Shown: piece by piece, positions 57,309-64,000 of the stretch
How the letters are laid out: the number at the start of each line of letters is the position of its first letter
Position numbering within the stretch: the first letter of the stretch is position 1
Assembly (NCBI RefSeq): GCF_002368095.1
Contig: NZ_AP018228.1
Coordinates: forward strand, 207,563 to 271,562
Length of the DNA: 64,000 bases
Reading direction: 5' to 3'
Source: Calothrix parasitica NIES-267
GTDB taxonomy: Bacteria > Cyanobacteriota > Cyanobacteriia > Cyanobacteriales > Nostocaceae
Made by a program: the position numbers and the translations under genes
Notes under the pieces: model-generated
What the model saw: only the letters and a program-made list of their open reading frames with translations
Told to the model about the DNA's origin: nothing
Databases searched by the model: none

Positions 57309-58943
57309 TTACAATTGGTTGGGTAGTCTTATTGAATGATTGACAACAAACATCAATCTAGTTTTAGCAGGAATATACCAAACGTTCGGTCTAGCTATTA
57401 TTTCTCGTGTAGAAGTCTCAGCACGCTTTTTGACGATATCCGTCATTTCTCCAAAAGCACCTTCAATCATTGCACCTCCGATACTACGTCTCGAATTACG
57501 TCTAACGTTACGAATTCTCCCCGTTAAAGGGTCTTCAATAGTTTCTTGATCTTTAGGCTGATTAATAATCTGTCCAGCTTTTGCAAGTCCACCCATTATT
57601 CCCACAGTCGCATCATATTTAGCTATTTCACCACCCTTATCCTTAAACTGTTTGGCAATAAGCGGTTTACCTTTATTACCGTAAACAGATATCGTTCCTG
57701 GGGGAATTGGATACTCGGTTTCATTTTTAATTATCGCAACTACTTCTACATCAGCAGCAGAAGCACCATCTACTGTATTTATTTTTACTGCTAACAAAGT
57801 ACCTCTAGGAATGGCGATCGCACCGCGATTATCGTGAATATCTTGGACGAGTTTTGCAACGAATCTACCGTTGCTTTCTTGTTCTCCTTTTAATTGTTGA
57901 CGCTGGACTAATGGAGTAATTAAGCGACCTTTAGCATGTTTTCCAACAACTAAATATTTAGGTTTGTCCGCTTGTAAAATACGCTCTTCTTGAAGTAAAT
58001 AATTATTACTATACATAAAATTTGACGAGTAATAATTATTAGGTAAACTAGTACGTGTTTTAGCAAATTTTATCGCTTCAACAAAATTTCTTTTATCTCC
58101 TTGACTAACTCGCTTATGGTTAGGGCTCGATTCTGACTTCTTTTGCTTGCCTATAGAAGCAAGACGGTTTAACATTTGTGATGAATTTAGATGAATATGG
58201 TTGGCTGGGGAATACACGTCATGCCGATATTTTCTATTTTGTGGAGCAAAAGCAACTTTGGTTGATTTTACGTTCTCAACTGTTGAGTTTTTAGTTGAAG
58301 GTTGCCTATCAAACTTTGGTTGCCATTTCGGTTTAATCTGTTCAACCCCATTAGTAAATTCAACAGTCCTTACAATATTTTCTGAACTTGAGTTATCGAT
58401 AGTTTTTTGACGATGGAGCGCTGAAACAGCACTTTGTTTATACATTGGAGAATTAGATGCGACAAGAGTTTCTGCTCTTCTATCAGTATTTGATTCCTTT
58501 TGATAATCGATATTACCGAAAGAGCCAACGCTTCTTAATTTAGCTAATTGAGCTATCGGGTCTTTTTCTACATCAGGATTTTCGTTAACAAGCTTAGCTG
58601 CTCTGTGAGTTCCTTCAACTGTTTTTGGAATGCTAACAGTTCTACGTGGTGGTGGAGGAAGAATTCTACGAGGTATTACCTTATTTCTAGTAGGAGGAGA
58701 GTATACCCTATTTCTTCTGCGTGGTAAAACTTTTGATTCTGCATCAGCCTTGTTATGTATTTTCTGCTTACTTCGTTGACGCTTCTGATTTTCGTCTACG
58801 TTTTTTTTAGCCTTGCTCTCATCTTGGTTAAGTCTGGCTAATTCATCCTGCTGATTCTTCAGAGCAAGTTTAGGGCATTGAGCCGAGATACGTGTAAAAA
58901 CCTGCAAGATGGTCTTAAAACTCTTTCTATATATAGCTTTCAA
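57309..58943 (-). CDS. VirB10/TrbI-like conjugation protein, 5' end replaced by a transposon
   Basis: Open to a TTG at 58943 (544 residues). The C-terminal 190 residues fit the VirB10/TrbI beta-barrel domain: GRFVAKLVQDIHDNRGAIAI, PRGTLLAVKINTVDG, and the end IIARPNVWYIPAKTRLMFVV. Before it lie basic and Pro-rich regions (VIPRRILPPPPRRT) that normally follow the inner-membrane helix, but no such helix is present. Residues up to about 24 are encoded by the Tn3 terminal repeat (58873-58923) rather than by native sequence. So the native N-terminus with its membrane helix was separated by the transposon, and the product cannot anchor normally. The TTG overlaps the stop of the upstream XRE gene, so some translation by coupling is possible. 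Confidence 0.72.
   Translation of the reverse strand: MKAIYRKSFKTILQVFTRISAQCPKLALKNQQDELARLNQDESKAKKNVDENQKRQRSKQKIHNKADAESKVLPRRRNRVYSPPTRNKVIPRRILPPPPRRTVSIPKTVEGTHRAAKLVNENPDVEKDPIAQLAKLRSVGSFGNIDYQKESNTDRRAETLVASNSPMYKQSAVSALHRQKTIDNSSSENIVRTVEFTNGVEQIKPKWQPKFDRQPSTKNSTVENVKSTKVAFAPQNRKYRHDVYSPANHIHLNSSQMLNRLASIGKQKKSESSPNHKRVSQGDKRNFVEAIKFAKTRTSLPNNYYSSNFMYSNNYLLQEERILQADKPKYLVVGKHAKGRLITPLVQRQQLKGEQESNGRFVAKLVQDIHDNRGAIAIPRGTLLAVKINTVDGASAADVEVVAIIKNETEYPIPPGTISVYGNKGKPLIAKQFKDKGGEIAKYDATVGIMGGLAKAGQIINQPKDQETIEDPLTGRIRNVRRNSRRSIGGAMIEGAFGEMTDIVKKRAETSTREIIARPNVWYIPAKTRLMFVVNHSIRLPNQL
58873..58923. repeat. Left terminal inverted repeat of the Tn3-family element
   Basis: Outer end GGGCATTGAGCCGAGATACG (58873-58892). 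It matches the complement of 63951-64000 over 50 positions with one mismatch (T against G) near the inner end. Confidence 0.92.
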
Positions 58944-59398
58944 GGTTTTTGATTTTCTGATTTATAAGGCTTTCCGCACATTGGGCAAAATTTATACCTC
59001 AACGACACAACAGGATGCCCGCAATTAGCGCAACTTGCTCGTAACTGAGTACCGCATAGATAACAGAATTTTGCTCGAACATTCCCCCAGATTGGGTCAG
59101 CATCACTTCCAGGAGTCCAACACTGGGGACAAAATTTAATCGAATGAACTTGTTTAACTTCTTCACCCCTACTTACAGCTTCCAAGTATTCAAGTGGGAT
59201 TCCCAAGCCAATCGCTAAACCTTGCATGGTTTTACGATTGATTCTAACCGTCAGCCCCCGCTCAATCTTTCCTACAGAACGAGAATGGATACCAGCAGCA
59301 TCCGCTAACTCAAACTGAGTCATTCTCAAATGTTTTCGGATTCTCGTTACATAGTCAGCAAGGGATTCTCTTTGTTGGGGATTTTTAAAAGTGTTCAT
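58940..59398 (-). CDS. XRE-type regulator with double zinc ribbon, carried by the transposon
   Basis: 152 residues. Helix-turn-helix at about 12-70: ADYVTRIRKHLRMTQFELAD, AAGIHSRSVGKIERGLTV. Then two or three CxxC knuckles: CPQCWTPG, CYLCGTQL, CANCGHP, CPMCGKPY (about 90-150), a double zinc-ribbon. It is likely a DNA-binding regulator of the transposon's recombinase or transposase genes (inference from position, divergent from the recombinase). The stop overlaps the TTG of the truncated VirB10-like frame. Confidence 0.75.
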   Translation of the reverse strand: MNTFKNPQQRESLADYVTRIRKHLRMTQFELADAAGIHSRSVGKIERGLTVRINRKTMQGLAIGLGIPLEYLEAVSRGEEVKQVHSIKFCPQCWTPGSDADPIWGNVRAKFCYLCGTQLRASCANCGHPVVSLRYKFCPMCGKPYKSENQKP

Positions 59399-59481
59399 GA
59401 AAAGCTGTCCATTTACACCCTTAAAAGATATATAATTTGCTTAGAAAAAACCTTGCTGTAAACACATAAATTATCAGCGTT

Positions 59482-60384
59482 TTGACTGTAACTTTAGCCA
59501 CCATTGTAGTTGAATTCTTGGAGCGTCCTGGGCTGGCACCAAGTACCAGGAGAACATACGAATTTACTCTTGGCTCTTTGCTCAAAGAATATGGAAGTTG
59601 GTCAATAGAAATTATCAGTAAACAAACATTAGTTGAGTATTTAAATAGTCTTAGTCACTTAAAATACACAACTCATCATAAGCATCAAGCAATACTGCAA
59701 AGTTTACTTAATTTTGCAGTAGAATCCGGGTATATAAAATCTAACCCAATTCGTGGATTAAAGCAGCGTTCTCCACAACGAGAAAAAGGCGAGCATAAAA
59801 GCGATGATACAATAAGATATTTAACACCAGAACAATTAAATATACTCTATAAAGTCACTAAAAATGACCTACGGATGTCAGCAATAATTTACTTGCTACA
59901 TCGCACAGGATGTAGAATAGGTGAACTTTTAGCCTTAAATTTAGAAGGTATAGATATTAAAAATCAAAAATTTCAGGTATTAGGGAAAGGTAATAAAAAA
60001 CGCTGGTGTTTTTACAGCGATGATGCAGCTAAATCTTTAGATGAATATTTAAAATATTCAAGACATCAAAAAAGTAATGCGTTGTTTACAGCACAACACC
60101 CAGTTACCTTAGAAGTTACTAGAATTAGCTATCATACACTACACGATTATTGGCGTGAAATCACAAATAAAAATCCAGAATTAAATGGAATAAGAATCCA
60201 TGATTTACGACATACATATGCTACAGAAAGAGTCGGATTGATGGGTATTGAAGAATTACGTTCCTTGATGGGACATTCCAGTATTCAAACAACATTGCGT
60301 TATCAACAAGTAACCTCTAAGAAAGCGGAAGAAGTTGCACGTAAAGCACTTAATAATTTAATAAAAAACGGATTACAACTCTAA
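59482..60384 (+). CDS. Tyrosine recombinase (TnpI-like resolvase of a Tn3-family transposon)
   Basis: 300 residues from a TTG start; a more internal start is not supported. SAM-like N-terminal domain (APSTRRTYEFTLGSLLKEYG) and catalytic domain with Arg145 (TGCRIGELLAL), His240/Arg243 (HDLRHTYATE), His265 (LMGHSS) and nucleophile Tyr274 (RYQQV). All residues of the tyrosine-recombinase active site are present. In a Tn3 context it most likely resolves cointegrates, as TnpI does in Tn4430. Divergent from the XRE/zinc-ribbon gene; an 83-bp region separates them. Confidence 0.85.
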   Translation: MTVTLATIVVEFLERPGLAPSTRRTYEFTLGSLLKEYGSWSIEIISKQTLVEYLNSLSHLKYTTHHKHQAILQSLLNFAVESGYIKSNPIRGLKQRSPQREKGEHKSDDTIRYLTPEQLNILYKVTKNDLRMSAIIYLLHRTGCRIGELLALNLEGIDIKNQKFQVLGKGNKKRWCFYSDDAAKSLDEYLKYSRHQKSNALFTAQHPVTLEVTRISYHTLHDYWREITNKNPELNGIRIHDLRHTYATERVGLMGIEELRSLMGHSSIQTTLRYQQVTSKKAEEVARKALNNLIKNGLQL

Positions 60385-60402
60385 ACATTCGCTTTCACAT
60401 AG

Positions 60403-60678
60403 CTAGCGGTTTTCTATTTTCCATTTTTCAAGACGTTCCATAAGTTCTAAAAGAATATCTTTTACTTCTGCCAATACAACTTTATACAAGTCATATCTAT
60501 ATACATCTTTTTTACCCAAGTAAGAATAGTGTAATGTGAACCAGTTCCCTTTTGGATAAATTATGATGCGACGGTGTAGTGTACGTAGTTTAGAAGTTGG
60601 ATGTATAGAAAGATTCATATGTGAGAACCCTGGAAAAAATATTGAAGCGTACTTTGATTCAATAATTTGGTCAATCAA
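60403..60678 (-). CDS. Small hypothetical protein carried by the transposon
   Basis: 91 residues, start ATG at 60678. Family not recognised. Beta-rich N-terminal half (RTLHRRIIIYPKGNWFTLHY) and a helical C-terminus (VVLAEVKDILLELMERLEKW). Convergent with the recombinase gene. It could be an accessory or passenger gene; nothing shows a function. Confidence 0.55.
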   Translation of the reverse strand: MIDQIIESKYASIFFPGFSHMNLSIHPTSKLRTLHRRIIIYPKGNWFTLHYSYLGKKDVYRYDLYKVVLAEVKDILLELMERLEKWKIENR

Positions 60679-60802
60679 CCTTCAGCATATGGGATAAATA
60701 AGTATGCTGCCAATTACTTTCTTTTAATACATTTTCATAACTAATTTTGACACTGTACCATTCTTCACAAGACATGATTTGAATAAAATTAATTTGTTTT
60801 TC

Positions 60803-60864
60803 AATGCACTTTTATGAGGTGCATTTTGGATAATAGAAGTTACACATACTTCTATTATCCAAAA
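60803..60864. promoter_or_regulatory. Two inverted repeats, candidate resolution site or operator
   Basis: AATGCAC-N9-GTGCATT (60803-60825) followed directly by a perfect 17-bp stem TTTTGGATAATAGAAGT with its complement (60824-60864), loop tacacat. Such paired dyads ahead of the transposase fit a recombinase core site or a terminator before tnpA; which one is not decided. Confidence 0.55.
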
Positions 60865-60971
60865 AAAATAGCTGTTTACCCAAAAGAATATAAAATACTC
60901 TTTGGTTGGAGAATAAGAGATAAATTTTATAAATTCGTTTTTTATACAGTGGCGTTGCTATTTTTACTTAA

Positions 60972-63941
60972 ATGACCTCAATTAACCGTACTGCCTATCC
61001 CAAATTTAAACAGTTTCCTGATGCTAAAGAATTAGCAGAACTTTATACACCTACACCAGAAGAAATTAAGTTTGTAAAGTCTAAAACCAAGAGCCATAAT
61101 GGTTTTCTTAGCTTTATGGTGATGTTGAAATCTTTTCAACGGCTTGGATATTTTCCACATCCCGAATTGGTGCCAATCACTGTAATAAAACATTTACGGT
61201 CGTGTTTAAATTTACAGAATTGGGTAAAAACAATCCCTTCAGAACGTCAGCGTTACACTTATCAAAATGCGATTCGTTCATACTTGGAAGTTAAACAATA
61301 CGATAAACTAGCCCAGAAAATAATCGCTATCCTGGTTGCAAAGCAAGCAGAAGTTTTAGATCATCCTGCTGATTTAATTAATGTAGCAATTGAAGAGTTA
61401 GTTAAAGAGCGCTACGAATTACCTGCATTCAGTACACTTGACCGTTTAATTGGTCACATTCGTGCAATGGTCAACAACCGTCTGTTTTTGCGGGTATCCA
61501 GTATTCTAGAAATTACAGATATTTTTTATTTAGACCAACTACTGGTAGGAGAACCGGAAGAGTCAATTGCAACACTCAATTTACTAAAATCCCCACCCAG
61601 GAGTGCAACTCTTGGTGGGATGAAACAACTGTTGGTTAAGTTTGATTCTCTCATGACTTTTGGGAATGCCAAAAGATTATTATCGAGCGTAGCTCCAACA
61701 AAAGTAAGGTACTTTGCAGCCCAAGCAAGGGCTTTGGATATATCCGAGTTTCGGGATATTAATATACCTAAACGCCGAACATTACTGATATGCCTGCTAT
61801 ATTCAGCACAGGTCAAAACCCGTGACAATCTGGTTGAGATGTTCCTCAAACGAATGCTTAAGATTCAAAACAATGCCAAACAGCGATTGCAGGAGCTACG
61901 GGAGAAACATTTAGTACAAACATCCGAGTTGTTAAATACCTTTTCACAAGTCCTAACAGCATCAAAACAAACTCAAGATAAAGAAGCTTTAGGGGGTAAG
62001 GTGCAGACCATCATAGATGAAGGCGGTGGTATAGATTTGCTGCTAGAAAAATATGAAGAAATTGCAGCTTATAATACGAACAATTACTTACCATTGATGT
62101 GGCGATTTTATTACAGCCACCGTAAATCTTTATTCGATTTAGTGCGTTCAATGGATATCAGCAGCACTTCTGCGGATGAATCTGTCATTGATGCACTGAA
62201 GTTTTTATTGGATAATCAGCACAAGCGTGGTAAGCATTTACCGTTTGATATTAATTTAGATTTTATCAGCAAACAATGGCGGACGCTGGTTATATCTGAG
62301 GTTAATGGAACTAAGGTTTTAGTACGTCAGCAGCTAGAAATCTGTATTTTTTCTTACTTGGCTTTGGATTTGAAGACAGGAGATGCTTGTGTAGCTGGTT
62401 CTGAAAGTTACGCTGATTTCCGAGAACAATTGCTGTCGGGGGCGGAGTGCAGACCTTTGATAGAAGAATATTGTTCAACTGTTGACTTTCCCTCGAACCC
62501 AGAAGATTTCGTTAAATATTTGCGTCAAGAATTGACGAATGTTGCAGAAAAAGTAGATAAGATTTGTGCAGACGACAAGCAGGTAAAAATTAATCAGAAT
62601 GGAGAAATCGTACTGACACGAGTTCCATCAACTTCCGAGCCAAAAGAGGTAGAAGAACTAGAAAATAAATTACGTGACCTGATGCCAGAACGTAGTATTT
62701 TAGACATACTCTGCAATGTTGAACATTGGTTAAATTGGACGAGACATTTTGGTCCTCTATCAGGAAGCGAACCAAAGTTCTCTCAATCTGCGGAGCGCTA
62801 TATTTTTACCACTTTTAGTTACGGATGTAATCTCGGACCGAATCAAATGGCGCGTCATTCCAGAGACGTGGTAACATCTCACATGATTTCTTACACCAAC
62901 CGTCGCCATATCAGTACTGCAAAGATTGAAGCAGCGATTCGGGATATGATTAATGCTTTCAACCGTTTTAGCCTTCCGAATCTCTGGGGTACTGGGAAAA
63001 GAGCAGCCGCTGATGGTAGCAAATTTGAGATTTACGAGAATAATCTACATAGTGAATACCATATTCGTTATGGAGGCTATGGTGGTATTGCATATCACCA
63101 CGTCTCTGATAAATATATCGCTCTGTTTACTCACTTCATTAACTGCGGTGTTTGGGAAGCAGTGTATATTTTAGATGGTTTACTAAAAAATACTTCGGAT
63201 ATTCAACCAGATTCTTTATACGCAGATACCCAAGGTCAATCCGCACCAGTATTTGCTATTTCTTACCTTCTTGGTATCAAATTAATGCCTCGCATCCGTA
63301 ACTGGAAAGATTGTGCTTTTTTACGTCCAAGCCCAGATGCAACTTACGAATATATTGACCCATTATTCAAAGGTGTAGTCAACTGGAACCTGATTCAAAC
63401 CCACTGGCATGATATGATGCGGGTCGTATTGTCGATAAAAGCCGGGAAGGTAATGCCTTCTACGCTTTTACGCAAGTTGGGCAGCTACAGTCGTAAGAAT
63501 CGCCTTTACCAAGCATTCCAGGAATTGGGTAAGGTGGTACGGACAATGTTCCTGCTGGAATATATCTCCAACGTCAGGATGCGTCGAGAAATTACTGCCA
63601 TCACTAATGTTGTGGAGAAATATCACCATTTTCTTGATTGGGTGTTCTTTGGCAAACAAGGTGCGATTACTGAGAATGACCCAATTGAACAAGAAAAGCG
63701 ATTGAAATACCTGGATTTAGTTGCTTCTGCTGTAATTTTACAAAACACGGTAGATATGTCGCTGGCGATTCAGACGCTATCTGCACAGGGAGAAGAGGTT
63801 AACCGTAGATATCTTAAAGCTTTGAGTCCTTACGTGACCAGACATATTAAAAGATACGGAGATTATGTAGTGAATTTACAGGCGATTCCGCAACCATTAG
63901 AGGCAGCGATGAAACTTCCACCCGAAATTATTGAAAGCTAG
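60972..63941 (+). CDS. tnpA: Tn3-family transposase
   Basis: 989 residues, the usual length for the family. N-terminal DUF4158-like domain (FPDAKELAELYTPTPEEIKF). The C-terminal DDE domain has Asp681 (AADGSKFEIYE), Asp752 (LYADTQGQS) and Glu882 (NVVEKYHHFLDWV), the expected catalytic triad. It catalyses replicative transposition from the terminal repeats flanking the element. Start at ATG 60972. The gene ends 10 bp before the right inverted repeat, as is typical, and looks intact. Confidence 0.93.
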   Translation: MTSINRTAYPKFKQFPDAKELAELYTPTPEEIKFVKSKTKSHNGFLSFMVMLKSFQRLGYFPHPELVPITVIKHLRSCLNLQNWVKTIPSERQRYTYQNAIRSYLEVKQYDKLAQKIIAILVAKQAEVLDHPADLINVAIEELVKERYELPAFSTLDRLIGHIRAMVNNRLFLRVSSILEITDIFYLDQLLVGEPEESIATLNLLKSPPRSATLGGMKQLLVKFDSLMTFGNAKRLLSSVAPTKVRYFAAQARALDISEFRDINIPKRRTLLICLLYSAQVKTRDNLVEMFLKRMLKIQNNAKQRLQELREKHLVQTSELLNTFSQVLTASKQTQDKEALGGKVQTIIDEGGGIDLLLEKYEEIAAYNTNNYLPLMWRFYYSHRKSLFDLVRSMDISSTSADESVIDALKFLLDNQHKRGKHLPFDINLDFISKQWRTLVISEVNGTKVLVRQQLEICIFSYLALDLKTGDACVAGSESYADFREQLLSGAECRPLIEEYCSTVDFPSNPEDFVKYLRQELTNVAEKVDKICADDKQVKINQNGEIVLTRVPSTSEPKEVEELENKLRDLMPERSILDILCNVEHWLNWTRHFGPLSGSEPKFSQSAERYIFTTFSYGCNLGPNQMARHSRDVVTSHMISYTNRRHISTAKIEAAIRDMINAFNRFSLPNLWGTGKRAAADGSKFEIYENNLHSEYHIRYGGYGGIAYHHVSDKYIALFTHFINCGVWEAVYILDGLLKNTSDIQPDSLYADTQGQSAPVFAISYLLGIKLMPRIRNWKDCAFLRPSPDATYEYIDPLFKGVVNWNLIQTHWHDMMRVVLSIKAGKVMPSTLLRKLGSYSRKNRLYQAFQELGKVVRTMFLLEYISNVRMRREITAITNVVEKYHHFLDWVFFGKQGAITENDPIEQEKRLKYLDLVASAVILQNTVDMSLAIQTLSAQGEEVNRRYLKALSPYVTRHIKRYGDYVVNLQAIPQPLEAAMKLPPEIIES

Positions 63942-63950
63942 GTATAGCAA

Positions 63951-64000
63951 GAGTTTTCAGACCATCTTGCAGGTTTTTACACGTATCTCGGCTCAATGCC
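63951..64000. repeat. Right terminal inverted repeat of the Tn3-family element
   Basis: Complement of the left repeat (58874-58923), 49 of 50 positions identical. It reaches the last base of the window; one more base (c) is predicted at 64001. Confidence 0.9.

Larger units (their letters stand above)
58873..64000. mobile_element. Tn3-family transposon (right end at the window edge)
   Basis: Bounded by near-perfect inverted repeats of at least 50 bp, contains a Tn3-family transposase, a tyrosine recombinase (in place of a serine resolvase), an XRE/zinc-ribbon protein and a small unknown gene. About 5.1 kb. The left end sits inside the VirB10-like reading frame. The right repeat reaches the last base of the window, so the terminal base and the target duplication are just outside. 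Confidence 0.9.

Overview
The window looks like plasmid or other mobile-element DNA of a filamentous, AT-rich cyanobacterium (Nostocales-like). Reasons: four copies of the octamer GCGATCGC (2588, 12706, 22444, 57814), many heptanucleotide short tandem repeats (STRRs) of the kind known from Nostoc/Calothrix/Anabaena, cyanobacterial-type hypothetical proteins, and a conjugation gene block. No rRNA, tRNA or CRISPR array was seen.

Layout. (1) 1-2757, minus: a type I secretion permease/ATPase with an N-terminal cyclic-nucleotide-binding domain (cut by the left edge), preceded by a parvulin-type peptidyl-prolyl isomerase. (2) 2963-6180: two convergent, paralogous family 2 glycosyltransferases with STRR tracts between them. 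(3) 6298-9226: small hypothetical genes and an XRE regulator, with an iteron-like repeat array in one leader. (4) 9540-40631, minus: a single 31,092-bp gene for a 10,363-residue modular protein. In order it has 12 PPC-like repeats, 14 CARDB-like repeats, two beta-propellers, 9 cadherin/He_PIG-like domains, an RHS-like segment, a dockerin-like pair, a lipase-like domain without the serine, a DRGH nuclease, a HELGH metallopeptidase-like domain, 8 PKD domains and three C-terminal repeats of about 184 residues. A complete-looking pentapeptide-repeat gene (14739-15152) lies on the opposite strand inside it, codon-for-codon in register. (5) 41141-47484: hypothetical genes, a DUF1186 gene, and a gene split by a 1.5-kb insertion sequence whose 6-bp target duplication and reading frame can be reconstructed exactly. 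(6) 47838-50438: an XRE regulator with two matching palindromic operators, and an ASCH-domain protein carrying eleven 60-bp repeats, each with a perfect 13-bp hairpin stem. (7) 50676-58943, minus: conjugation block (VirD4/TraG coupling protein, tentative VirB9/TraK-like and VirB10/TrbI-like proteins, two unknowns), with an S23/avd-like four-helix-bundle gene bracketed by inverted heptad repeats. (8) 58873-64000: a Tn3-family transposon (TnpA, tyrosine recombinase, XRE/zinc-ribbon protein) with about 50-bp terminal inverted repeats. Its right end coincides with the window edge and its left end has removed the 5' part of the VirB10-like gene.

How it fits together (inference): the giant protein has no Sec signal and could be a substrate of the type I exporter 7 kb downstream of it. 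The conjugation block suggests a transmissible replicon, but the Tn3 insertion probably inactivated its VirB10-like component. STRR tracts occur between genes and also in frame inside several genes, where they are translated as low-complexity linkers.
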